Positions 54,085-62,808 of a stretch of DNA of 64,000 nt are shown piece after piece. The translations under genes and the position numbers were made by a program. The stretch comes from Gemmatimonadales bacterium (lineage in GTDB: Bacteria; Gemmatimonadota; Gemmatimonadetes; Longimicrobiales; Gaopeijiaceae): positions 1 through 64,000 of the forward strand of contig REEG01000111.1 of NCBI GenBank assembly GCA_007695195.1, written 5' to 3'. The first letter of the stretch is position 1, and each line of letters starts with the position of its first letter. Below the pieces are notes generated by a model. It saw only the letters and a list, made by a program, of their open reading frames with translations, did not search any database and had not been told where the DNA came from.

Positions 54085-56318
54085 CGATCACCTGAGGGAG
54101 CCCAGGGCGCCCCGGACTCAGGCGAAGCGGCATAGAACCCCCGGTCTTCCCGGGCCAGACGCTGCAGCAGCGGGGCGGGCGCGTAGCCGGCGCCCAGCGA
54201 CTCTTCCAGTCGCTCGAGCCGTTCCACCAGGGAACGGGGGTGGATCTCGTCGGCGAAGCGGAGAAGACCGCCCCTGAACGGCGGGAAGCCACCGGCCATG
54301 ATCATGGCCAGGTCCACGTCACCGGGAGAGCGGGCTACACCCTCGTCCAGGAGGTAGGCCGCCTCATTGATCATGGCCAGGATCAGTCGAGCCCGGATGG
54401 CCGTGGGATCCAGGGGGCTGCGTCGCGGAGGCCTGGCAAGCCCCAGGATGGCATGGAGCTCCGGATCCGGATCCTTGGATTCCCCATCGACCCACCGGTA
54501 GAACCCCAACCCGCCATCCCGACCCACCCGGCCCTGGGCCAGCAACCGCTCAAGGACCCCGGACGAGGTGAATCTGGGCGACAACCCCTCCCGAAGGGCC
54601 ACCTCAACCTGGCCCACCAGATCCAGACCCAGCCCATCCATCTGCCGGAACGGTCCTGACGGAAAGCCGAACGCCTCCATGGTCCCATCCACCATGCCAA
54701 TCTGAAGCCCCTCCTCCAGCAGCAGGGTGGCCTCGTTGAAGTACTGCCCCAGAATCCGGTTGACCACGAATCCGGGGCCATCACCCACCACCACGGGAAG
54801 CTTGCCCAGTCGGCGAACCAGGGCGCAGGCAGCCTCGATGGTCTCCGGGGTCGTCTCCCGTGCCTGCACCACTTCCACCAGGGGAACCCGATGGGGGGGG
54901 TGGAAGAAGTGCATGCCGCAGAACCGGTGGGGCCGTTCCAGCGCTCGGGCCAATCGTTCCACCTGAAGACTCGCGGTGTTTGTGGTCAGCAGGCAGTCCG
55001 GAGAGACGTGGCTCTCCGCTTCGGACAGCGCTTCCCGCTTGATGTGCAACCGCTCGTCCACCGCCTCCAGTACAGCTTCCAGGGAGGCGAACCCGGAGAA
55101 ATCCAGATCTCCGGATAGGCGAGCCATGGCCCGATCTCCATCTCCGCGGGAAATGCGACCCCGCTCCACCGCCCGGTCGGTGAGGCGTGTCGCCCGGCGG
55201 AGGCCGTCGGCCAGTGCGCCTGGATCCGGGTCCCGCATCCGAACCCGTAGCCCCCGGAATGCCGCCAGTTGGGCCAGCCCGGATCCCATGAGGCCCGCCC
55301 CGAGGACACCCAGTCCCTCAACCTCCTCACCGCGGATCTCCCCTGCCGGTCCCGGGCGGGAAGGGGCTGGGCCACCGGGGCCCTTCCGAGCGCGCTCCCG
55401 GAGCTGGAACACATGGATCAGGTGCTTTGAAGTGCGCGAAGCCAGCAGTTCCCCGGCGGCGCGGGCTTCGATCTCAAGGGCACGGTCCACCGAGCTGCCT
55501 GAAGAGCGGCGGATGACCTCCAGGATGCGGAGAGGAGCCGGCATATGCTCCCCACTCGACGTTCGGATCCGCCGGGCGGCAGAAGCCAGCAGGGCACGGC
55601 GCCCGGGGGCCGTATCCTCCAGGAGGCGCCGCGGGAGAGCCCGCCGCGCCCCGGTGCGGATCCGGCCCGTCTGGACAATGCGGCGAAAGATGTCCCGGAC
55701 AGCCTCGCCAAATCCCTCAGCCGGAAGACACTTCTCGGCCAACCCCAACGCCACGGCCCGATCCCCATCCACCATTCGCCCCGTGAGGAGAAGCTCCAGC
55801 GCCGAACCGAGCCCCAGGAGCCTGGGCAGGCGCGTGGTTCCACCCCAGGCCGGGAGGATTCCCAACTGAACTTCGGGAAGCCCCATCCGGGTACGGGGAT
55901 CATTGGAGACGAACCGGTAGGTGCAGGCCAGGGCCAGTTCCATCCCTCCACCGACGCAGGCTCCATGGATGGCCGCAACGGTGGGTATCGGAAGCTGCTC
56001 CAGCCGCCGAAAGATGCGCTGGCCGAAACGCGCGGCCTCAACCCCGGTGTCCGGATCCTCGATGGCGGCAATGGCTTCGATGTCGGCGCCCAGGATGAAG
56101 CTATCGGTCTTCCCGCTCTCCACCACCACGCCGGTGAGGGAGCCCAGGCGCGCTTCCTCTTCCAACTGGCCCAGGACTGCCCCTAGCGCACCCATCACCT
56201 CCTCCGTCAGGAGATTCGCCCGCCGCTCAGGATCATCGAACCGAATGACGGCAATCCCCTCCTCCTCCCTGAGGAGGATGGGGGAATCGGCGGCGGAGAC
56301 GGGGGGCTGACCGGCCAT
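54081..56318 (-). CDS. fadJ: Bifunctional enoyl-CoA hydratase / 3-hydroxyacyl-CoA dehydrogenase (FadB/FadJ type)
   Basis: 745 residues: crotonase domain (about 10-290), NAD-binding HAD domain (about 330-510) and duplicated C-terminal HAD domain. Hydratase Glu127 (GGGMELALAC) and Glu149 (GLPEVQLG) are conserved; the nucleotide loop is GVLGAGLMGSGLA; the dehydrogenase His is in GMHFFHPPHRVP. ATG at 56318; a TTG five codons upstream is less likely. Performs the second and third steps of beta-oxidation; the thiolase partner (FadA/I) is not in the window. Overlaps the nucleotidyltransferase gene by four bases. Confidence 0.95.
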   Translation of the reverse strand: MAGQPPVSAADSPILLREEEGIAVIRFDDPERRANLLTEEVMGALGAVLGQLEEEARLGSLTGVVVESGKTDSFILGADIEAIAAIEDPDTGVEAARFGQRIFRRLEQLPIPTVAAIHGACVGGGMELALACTYRFVSNDPRTRMGLPEVQLGILPAWGGTTRLPRLLGLGSALELLLTGRMVDGDRAVALGLAEKCLPAEGFGEAVRDIFRRIVQTGRIRTGARRALPRRLLEDTAPGRRALLASAARRIRTSSGEHMPAPLRILEVIRRSSGSSVDRALEIEARAAGELLASRTSKHLIHVFQLRERARKGPGGPAPSRPGPAGEIRGEEVEGLGVLGAGLMGSGLAQLAAFRGLRVRMRDPDPGALADGLRRATRLTDRAVERGRISRGDGDRAMARLSGDLDFSGFASLEAVLEAVDERLHIKREALSEAESHVSPDCLLTTNTASLQVERLARALERPHRFCGMHFFHPPHRVPLVEVVQARETTPETIEAACALVRRLGKLPVVVGDGPGFVVNRILGQYFNEATLLLEEGLQIGMVDGTMEAFGFPSGPFRQMDGLGLDLVGQVEVALREGLSPRFTSSGVLERLLAQGRVGRDGGLGFYRWVDGESKDPDPELHAILGLARPPRRSPLDPTAIRARLILAMINEAAYLLDEGVARSPGDVDLAMIMAGGFPPFRGGLLRFADEIHPRSLVERLERLEESLGAGYAPAPLLQRLAREDRGFYAASPESGAPWAPSGDR

Positions 56319-56385
56319 TGACGGGACGTCCAAACGTAGACGGCGAGGATGGGATGACGAGGCGGGAAGCCCATTCTACGGAGAA

Positions 56386-56420
56386 CGCCCCGAAACCCCG
56401 GGCATTGGGGCTTCGGGGCG
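56386..56420 (-). terminator. Hairpin downstream of the coiled-coil lipoprotein gene
   Basis: 14-bp arms (56386-56399 with 56407-56420) and a 7-base loop, just after the stop at 56453. One pair is G-U in minus-strand RNA but A-C on the other strand, pointing to minus-strand function. Only a short T-rich tail follows (TTCT). Confidence 0.6.
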
Positions 56421-56452
56421 CTCCGAGCCGAGAGGCTTCAGTCTTCGGGAGC

Positions 56453-57229
56453 TTAGAACACGTCCCGGATGCGAGCGTTCTCCCGGGTCAGACGGAGCTG
56501 CACCGGGTCGCCACGCTCCACGGTGACCGGGACATTCCAGTAGAGCTCTTCCGTGGTCAGCTGCTGACGGGCGTGGACCCACCACTGGCCAGGAGCCGGG
56601 CGCATCCGAACCGAGCCGGTGGCGTCGGTGGTGTCGGCCATGATCTCCTTGCGGGTCTCCTGAAGGCGGGCCGCTACAATCTCCGGGTAGTCCTCAAAGG
56701 CGTCGTCTTCCCAGATCTCGATCTCGATGCGGAGGCGGTCCAACTCTTCCAGGGTCTCGGCCTGCAGATCGGTGAACTCCTCGAAGGCACTGTCGCGGCG
56801 GGCCTCGGCGCTCAGGACCTGGCTCTCCACCGCATTGAACTCGGCGAAGAGTTCCCGGTAGCGGGCTTCGCCGGGATTGAACTGGGCCATCTCGTCGCTG
56901 ATCTGCTGCAGCCGTTCCCGCTGCTCGAGCCACTGGGCCTCCGCTTCCCGCCACTCGGTCTGGGCCGCGATGATGGCGTCCCGTGCCTGGGCGAGCTCCG
57001 GGGGCATCTGGGGCTCGGGCGTATCCGCCGCGGCGGTGAGGGAATCGAAAATGTGATCCCGGTCGAAGGGCAGGAGCTGAATGGCCACATTCTCCAGGGG
57101 GCGGAGCTCCATTTCACCGGTCTCCGGATTCATCCGCTCCGCCTCGGCAGTCACCACGAGCTCGCCGGGTCCACAGGCGGCCAGAGTGGCGGTGAGGAAG
57201 ATGGCACTCCACAGGCTTCGACGCTTCAT
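56453..57229 (-). CDS. Coiled-coil lipoprotein, function unknown
   Basis: 258 residues. Signal peptide with lipobox LAAC (Cys about 19). Short beta-rich N-terminal part (GELVVTAEAERMNPETGE), then a long Glu/Gln/Ala-rich helix pair (about 78-185) predicted as coiled coil, and a C-terminal beta domain (SVRMRPAPGQWWVHARQ). No family recognised. It stands alone between a clear promoter and a hairpin terminator, so it appears to be monocistronic. Confidence 0.75.
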   Translation of the reverse strand: MKRRSLWSAIFLTATLAACGPGELVVTAEAERMNPETGEMELRPLENVAIQLLPFDRDHIFDSLTAAADTPEPQMPPELAQARDAIIAAQTEWREAEAQWLEQRERLQQISDEMAQFNPGEARYRELFAEFNAVESQVLSAEARRDSAFEEFTDLQAETLEELDRLRIEIEIWEDDAFEDYPEIVAARLQETRKEIMADTTDATGSVRMRPAPGQWWVHARQQLTTEELYWNVPVTVERGDPVQLRLTRENARIRDVF

Positions 57230-57267
57230 AGGGGTTCGCTCCGACGTGGTTCGTGAAAAGACGCCCG

Positions 57268-57296
57268 AAGGTACAATGGGGACGGAAGGCCAGCAA
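57268..57296 (-). promoter_or_regulatory. Promoter of the coiled-coil lipoprotein gene
   Basis: Minus-strand TTGCTG (57291-57296), 17-base spacer, TACCTT (57268-57273, TANNNT). It leaves a leader of roughly 30 bases that contains a GGAG 10-11 bases before the ATG at 57229. Confidence 0.6.
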
Positions 57297-57345
57297 GGAT
57301 AGTCCCCGCTTTTCCTTGACACGATCTTCAGTTCCGGTTTCAAAC

Positions 57346-58764
57346 TCAGCGCCCGGGGCCCCGCTGGATCATCTCCAGGGGCCCGAGTACGAAGATCCGG
57401 GGGGGAGCGGCGGAAGCCGCCACCTGGGCCAGAGCTTCGGGAGAGAGTTGCCAGATGATCCTCCCGAAGTCCGCCAATTCCCCGGTGCGACCATGGTCCC
57501 GGGCAAGTCGGCGACTCCGCTCGGCCGGATCGGACATAGCCAGAAGAGCCTCGTTCCGGAACCGGCGCCGAGTGAGTTCGAAGAAGGATCCCTGGGGCGG
57601 AGTTTGGGCCACCAGCTCCATGGCCGCCGCCACGCGCTCTTCCCAACGTGCGGCCGCCCGCGGGTCCGCAGTGACAGAAGCCATGACCACGGGTTGCCCT
57701 CCAACGCTGACCACCTGCACATCGGCTCCGTACAGGCCCGGGTCGGGGGGGGAGGGGACGAGGATCTCCAGGAGGTTGTGGGCCAGGAACTCGAGCAGGA
57801 GGGACGATGCATCGTCCGGGAAGGCCCAGGCTACCGCCATCCATGCCGCCGTGAGCTCCATGTCCACGGCGATCCGGTCGCGGGAATCCCAGGCCCGGGC
57901 CCCGGTGAGCATGGACGGATCGGGTGCCGGGCCCGGAGTCCGGAACAGACGAGTACGCAGGGCGGTGGGAATGGTGGATAGCCCTGCGGTATCGGCGTCG
58001 GCAGGCTCGGCGGTCCGTGGGGTGCCGGGCTCCTCGGAAGTGGCTGCCGATCTCTCCGTGAAGGGGGCCACCGCAGAGATCACCCGGGGCTGCACACCCG
58101 TTCTTTCGTGAACGAGTTCCGGGTTCACCGGTCCAACAACGACCGTCAGGGCATTGGACAGTTGAAGGTGGGCTTCCAGGTGCGAGGCCAGGTCATCGGC
58201 GGTGATTCGGGCCAGGCTCTCCGGAGTTCCCCGGACAGGTCGGACCTCGTCGGCCTCGGGCCCGGCCAGCAACCGACTTCGACCAAGTTCGAAGAGGCGA
58301 ACCGGAGCCCCGCTCTCGAAGACGAGTCGGGCCCGGTGCTCTTCCCGAAGCCGCTCCAGGTCACCTGCAGCGGACGAGGATGCGGAAAGGAGGCCCTCCA
58401 CCCGGTCCAGAGCCACCTGCCAGGAGGTTGGGGGCGCCAGGAGTGTGATCAGGACGTCATCTCCCGTCACCTCGACGGTGACCCCGGCCTCGAGATCCGC
58501 AACGCGTCGGCCCGCCTCGGCCTCAAGCCAGCGACCGAGAAGGTGGGTGGTCCCCTCCCGCCCCTGCGGATCCAACCCGGCTCCACCGGGAAACTGGAGC
58601 GTGACGGCTACGAGGGAACCCCGTGGGTCAGACTGCACCAGAAACTCCCGCTGGGCCGAAGCCTGGCCACCGGGATCGCTCTCCCCACCGAGCGAAGACT
58701 CCAGGACCTGCGGTCCGCCCAGGGGGAGGAGCGTCAGGAGGAGGAGGGGAAGCAGGACGTTCAC
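57346..58764 (-). CDS. M16-like protein lacking the zinc motif (copy 1)
   Basis: 472 residues. Signal peptide MNVLLPLLLLTLLPLGG, then an M16-type alpha/beta domain. At the place of HxxEH the sequence is HLLGR (His74-Arg78, in EGTTHLLGRWLEAEAG), so the second His and the catalytic Glu are missing. A second M16-like half begins about 240 with LTGARAWDSRDRIAVDMELTAAWMAVAW near its start. Such inactive copies usually pair with an active M16 protease; none is in view. ATG overlaps the stop of the neighbouring copy by four bases. Confidence 0.78.
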   Translation of the reverse strand: MNVLLPLLLLTLLPLGGPQVLESSLGGESDPGGQASAQREFLVQSDPRGSLVAVTLQFPGGAGLDPQGREGTTHLLGRWLEAEAGRRVADLEAGVTVEVTGDDVLITLLAPPTSWQVALDRVEGLLSASSSAAGDLERLREEHRARLVFESGAPVRLFELGRSRLLAGPEADEVRPVRGTPESLARITADDLASHLEAHLQLSNALTVVVGPVNPELVHERTGVQPRVISAVAPFTERSAATSEEPGTPRTAEPADADTAGLSTIPTALRTRLFRTPGPAPDPSMLTGARAWDSRDRIAVDMELTAAWMAVAWAFPDDASSLLLEFLAHNLLEILVPSPPDPGLYGADVQVVSVGGQPVVMASVTADPRAAARWEERVAAAMELVAQTPPQGSFFELTRRRFRNEALLAMSDPAERSRRLARDHGRTGELADFGRIIWQLSPEALAQVAASAAPPRIFVLGPLEMIQRGPGR

Positions 58765-60047
58765 GGGCGGAGCTCCTGGACAACGGGAGACGCTGCGGCA
58801 AGCTCTTCCAGTAGATTGCGCACCCCCTCGGTCTGTCGGGCGCGAAGGGATACAAGGAGTTCCGAGCCCGCTTCGATCCGCTCGGTGTCATCCCACCCCT
58901 GGCCCACCAGATCAGCCAGTCCCCAGGGCGTTCTCGCCGCCCGTCGGAGCTCGGTTCGGACCTCTGCCGCCAGGGCGTCGATCCCATCCTCGGTCAGTCC
59001 CGCCAGGCCCTCTCCCGGGAGTCGCTCCAGGCGGGAACGCAGGGCGGTCAGCCCTCGATTGTAGGCGGCCCCGGAGAGGACCAGGGCACGTTGCCGACCG
59101 ATTTCCCACAGTTCCACCGATGCCTCGTAATCACCGGGCGCGTTCCTGAGGACCTGTCCCAGATGACGGGCCGCGAGAATCTGGGGGGCCGGGCTGTGCC
59201 GTCCATTCAGCGCATACCCTCGGGCAATCCAGTGACGGTTCACCTCAGGGGTGAGGCGGGGTGATCCCATGTCCTGAACGGGCGGGAGTTGGGGAGAGGG
59301 TCCCTCTTCCGGTAGGCCGAGATCCGACAGTGTGGACAGGAGCAGGATCGGGTCGACTCGACCGGCCGCTACAATCCGGATCCGCGAGCGCATATGGGTT
59401 CGAGCCCAGAGCGCCGTAAGCCGATCCGGTCCCATGCGATCCAGGGAACCCGGGGAGCCCTGCAGCGGGACGGCACCCGGCGACAGCGCCGCCAGAAGTT
59501 GGATGGCCAGTGCCCCCTCCGGCGTCTCCCGGCGGCGGTCCAGATCCACGCGGGCCTGTCGCAGTCCGGCGTCGAATCGGCCAGCGTCGGGCGGGGCCAG
59601 GGCTTCCCGCAGGATCCATCCCATGAAATCCAGGTCGTCCACAGCTCCCGAGACCTGATAAACCAGGGCCCGAGGGGTGCGGTGGGCCTCGGCACGGACG
59701 CCGACTCGACCGGCCAATTGATTCATCCGCTCCTGCGCCTGGATCCGGAGGAGTTGACCGGCTCCAGCATCCTCCACGGCCTCTTCAAACGGGACGGAGA
59801 CCCGGATGGATACAACCTCGGAACTGCCCACGGAGAAGAAGGCCAGCGTCGGCCCTCCGGGAGGTTGCAGCACCGTGTCGGGTGTGAGGATGTCGGCTTG
59901 GGCAGCCGCGGCCATGTCTCCCGGCGGTGGAAAGGCCGGGGCCTCCCCAAGCGTCAGTACCCAGACGGCCAGGATGGAGAGGAGGGTCACGGGAGTCCAG
60001 GTAGGTGAACGGGTGGATCGAGCGGATCCTTCCAGCGCGGAAGGCAC
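58761..60047 (-). CDS. M16-like protein lacking the zinc motif (copy 2)
   Basis: 428 residues. N-terminal hydrophobic segment (about 18-35) and an M16-like fold: SIRVSVPFEEAVEDAGAGQLLRIQAQERMN occupies the place of the usual GxxHxxEH helix but has no His. The later region RIVAAGRVDPILLLSTLSDLG and WIARGYALNGRHSP follow the M16 pattern. It is translationally coupled to copy 1 and follows the M23 peptidase by 33 bp. Assignment to M16 rests on fold-like pattern and its partner; confidence is moderate. Confidence 0.68.
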   Translation of the reverse strand: MPSALEGSARSTRSPTWTPVTLLSILAVWVLTLGEAPAFPPPGDMAAAAQADILTPDTVLQPPGGPTLAFFSVGSSEVVSIRVSVPFEEAVEDAGAGQLLRIQAQERMNQLAGRVGVRAEAHRTPRALVYQVSGAVDDLDFMGWILREALAPPDAGRFDAGLRQARVDLDRRRETPEGALAIQLLAALSPGAVPLQGSPGSLDRMGPDRLTALWARTHMRSRIRIVAAGRVDPILLLSTLSDLGLPEEGPSPQLPPVQDMGSPRLTPEVNRHWIARGYALNGRHSPAPQILAARHLGQVLRNAPGDYEASVELWEIGRQRALVLSGAAYNRGLTALRSRLERLPGEGLAGLTEDGIDALAAEVRTELRRAARTPWGLADLVGQGWDDTERIEAGSELLVSLRARQTEGVRNLLEELAAASPVVQELRP

Positions 60048-60080
60048 TCAGGCAGCGAAGAGGTCAGCTCCCCCTTCTCC

Positions 60081-61010
60081 TCAGGGTACGACCTCAGTGA
60101 GCAGGTAGTTCCGGGGATCCACCGGCCGACCGCCCACATGGACCTCATAGTGGAGATGGGGTGACGTGGCGATTCCGGACCGACCTACCCGGGCGATCAC
60201 GTCACCACGGGAGACCTCCTGACCCGCCCGCACCTTCACCTCGGAGGCGTGGGCGTAAAGGGTGGAGTACCCGAATCCATGATCCACGATCACCGTGAGT
60301 CCGTAGCCGGCTCGGCGCCCGGCGAAGGTGACGCGCCCCTGTGCCGCCGCCAGAATCGGCGTTCCGGTGGGGGCGGAAATATCGATCCCCGTGTGGGGCC
60401 GGGCCTCGTGGTGGATGGGGTGCATCCGGGAGTGACTGAATCCGGATGTGATGGCACCGGCAGTGGGAAGGATGGACGGCGTCGACTTGAGGAGCGCTCG
60501 GTGGTTCACCAACTCCTCACCGGCCTCCGAAAGACTCTCCCGGAGAAGACGGGCCCGACGTTCCAGCGCGTGAAGGTCATAGGTGAGGGCAAACGCATCC
60601 GAGGCCGCATCCTCATCCAGTTCATACAGGGGGTGCGAGCGAAGATCCGGCGACCCTGGCCCGCCGATCCCCACGCGCTGTACCTCGGCGTCGATGGGAT
60701 CGAGCCCGGCCACAAGACGAATCTCCGAATCCTTCTCCACCAGGGAATTGAGTTCGCCCCGGAGGTCGCTCACCCGGGTCCGCATCAATTCAAGTTCCGC
60801 CGCCAGCACGCGATTCTGTCTTTCGAGGAGGTGCTGGGCCACGCCGTCCCTGGCCTGCATACCCACGGAAACGGCCGCCACCACGAGGAGCAGGATCAGC
60901 GCGGAAGCACCGGCAAGTGCGAAACGCAGACGCCGCGCCGGTAGGGAAATCTGTCTGACATTCTCTCGATCCCCTCGGATCAGGAGAAGAGTCCAGTGTT
61001 CCTGACTCAT
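60081..61010 (-). CDS. M23-family peptidase, membrane anchored
   Basis: 309 residues. One membrane helix (about 30-50), a coiled coil (about 58-95 and a further helix around 135-170), then a LytM/M23 domain with HTGIDISAPTGTPI and HLHYEVHVGG, so the zinc ligands HxxxD and HxH are intact. Predicted periplasmic endopeptidase acting on peptidoglycan cross-links, similar in layout to MepM or EnvC-type regulators. ATG at 61010 was preferred; an ATG 34 codons upstream adds an Arg-rich stretch. Lies 174 bp after metG. Confidence 0.88.
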   Translation of the reverse strand: MSQEHWTLLLIRGDRENVRQISLPARRLRFALAGASALILLLVVAAVSVGMQARDGVAQHLLERQNRVLAAELELMRTRVSDLRGELNSLVEKDSEIRLVAGLDPIDAEVQRVGIGGPGSPDLRSHPLYELDEDAASDAFALTYDLHALERRARLLRESLSEAGEELVNHRALLKSTPSILPTAGAITSGFSHSRMHPIHHEARPHTGIDISAPTGTPILAAAQGRVTFAGRRAGYGLTVIVDHGFGYSTLYAHASEVKVRAGQEVSRGDVIARVGRSGIATSPHLHYEVHVGGRPVDPRNYLLTEVVP

Positions 61011-61184
61011 GAACCTCGTGAGGCCGGCGAACCGGCGGCCGATGTATGCCCTCACCGTCGGAGCGGAGGTCCGAAGGCGGAAAGATCGAAGAGATCGAAA
61101 AAGGCGACGCAAACGGTAAAGGATAGGCCAGGCCCGGGTCTCCGGTCAAGGTAAACCGGAGTCGAGCCATGCGGAGCGCGGAGT

Positions 61185-62795
61185 TCAGGGCTCGATCTCG
61201 ACCCGGGGAAAGAGCGGCGTCGCCTTCTGTACCGTCAGGCTGTGGAGTGGGAGGGTCCTGGCCTCGTCCAGCCGTGGCACCGCATCGAGCCCGAGGTGGG
61301 TAGCGAGCTCGGTAGCCTTTTCGGGCATGGCCGGGAGGAAGAGGGCGCTCAGTACCAGGAGGGCCCGGAGAAGGGAAGCCAGCGTCTCGTCGAGATCGTC
61401 CCCGGCTCCCTCCTGCCGAGCCTGGCTCCAAGGTTCCCGGTCTTCCACATAGCCGTTGGCCACCCGCGCCAGATCCATGGCGGCCCCCAGCGCCTCGTGG
61501 ACGCGTAGCCTTTCCATTCCCGATGCCACGGCACCCAGCGTGTCGTCCACAGCTCTGGCCAGACCCTGGTCGTTGGCTCCGTCCGGGATTCGGCCATCCC
61601 GGTACCGGACGATCATGGAGGTGACCCGACTCGCCAGGTTCCCGAGAACATTGGCGAGTTCGTCGTATCGCGTCAGGAAGCGTTCCGGCGTATAGGAGGC
61701 ATCCTCTCCGGTGGGCATCTCACGGAGCAGGAACCAGCGCACTGGATCGCTTCCGAACCGGGCCCGGAGCTCCAGGGGATCCACCACGTTGCCCAGCGAC
61801 TTGGACATCTTCGTCTCACCGGAGATCCACCATCCGTGGGCCAGGATCCTGCGAGGGAGGGGGAGGCCGACCCCCATGAGGAGCGTGGGCCAGTAGACGG
61901 CATGGGTGGTGAGGATATCCTTCCCCATGAGATGCAGGTCCGCGGGCCACCAGGATCCGGCGACATCGTCGAATCCCTGCGCCTCCGGGTCAGCATCGGG
62001 ACGGATGGCTCCGGAGGCCGTGAGGTAGTTGATGAGGGCATCCACCCAGACGTAGGTGACATGCTCCTCGTCAAAGGGGAGTGGGATCCCCCACGACAAC
62101 CTCGACCGCGGTCTGGAGATGGAGAGATCGCCCAACGGATTCTGGAGGAACCCCAACACCTCGTTGCGGCGCTTCTCGGGATGGATCCACCCCGGGTTGT
62201 CCTGGATGTGGCGGATCAGATCATCCTGGAACGCGCTCATGCGGAAGAAGTAGTTCTTTTCCCGGATCAACTCCACGGGCCGGCCGGCGATGGGGTCGGT
62301 CCGACCGGGTCCCAGTTCCTTCTCGGTGAAGAAGCGCTCTTCGTGGACCGAATACCACCCCTCATACTCTGCCTCGTAGATGTGTCCCCGGTCCATGAGT
62401 CGCTGCACGAAAGCCTGAACGACCGCGCGATGCTCAGGCTCAGTGGTGCGGATGAAGCGGTCGTATGAGATGTCCAGGTCCGACCATGCCTCCCGGAACC
62501 TCTCCGCCATGGCGTCACAGAGTTCCTGCGGCTCCATGACCCGTCGTGCCGCCTCTTCCTGGATCTTCTGGCCATGTTCGTCCGTCCCGGTGAGGAACAT
62601 GACCCGGGCGCCGGCCTGGCGATGGTATCGGGCCAGTACATCCGCCAGGAAGGTGGTGTAGGCATGCCCGATGTGGGGCTCACCACTGGCGTAGTAGATG
62701 GGTGTGGTGAGGTACTGACGATCCGGAGATGGGGTCTGAGTCGAAGACACGGTGGTGACGACATCCTTTACGTTACGGTGAATCGGGACTTCCAT
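61185..62795 (-). CDS. metG: Methionine--tRNA ligase
   Basis: 536 residues. HIGH at 41-44 (GEPHIGHAYTT), DEHGQKI just after, and KMSKSLGN near 328. The zinc-knuckle region has lost its Cys residues (YSVHEERFF where YCxxCExFF is usual), so this is a zinc-free form. No C-terminal tRNA-binding (EMAP) domain. Gene follows ricT by 13 bp in the accA-ricT-metG run. A 20-residue N-terminal extension is unusual. Confidence 0.96.
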   Translation of the reverse strand: MEVPIHRNVKDVVTTVSSTQTPSPDRQYLTTPIYYASGEPHIGHAYTTFLADVLARYHRQAGARVMFLTGTDEHGQKIQEEAARRVMEPQELCDAMAERFREAWSDLDISYDRFIRTTEPEHRAVVQAFVQRLMDRGHIYEAEYEGWYSVHEERFFTEKELGPGRTDPIAGRPVELIREKNYFFRMSAFQDDLIRHIQDNPGWIHPEKRRNEVLGFLQNPLGDLSISRPRSRLSWGIPLPFDEEHVTYVWVDALINYLTASGAIRPDADPEAQGFDDVAGSWWPADLHLMGKDILTTHAVYWPTLLMGVGLPLPRRILAHGWWISGETKMSKSLGNVVDPLELRARFGSDPVRWFLLREMPTGEDASYTPERFLTRYDELANVLGNLASRVTSMIVRYRDGRIPDGANDQGLARAVDDTLGAVASGMERLRVHEALGAAMDLARVANGYVEDREPWSQARQEGAGDDLDETLASLLRALLVLSALFLPAMPEKATELATHLGLDAVPRLDEARTLPLHSLTVQKATPLFPRVEIEP

Positions 62796-62808
62796 TGGGG
62801 AAACGAGA

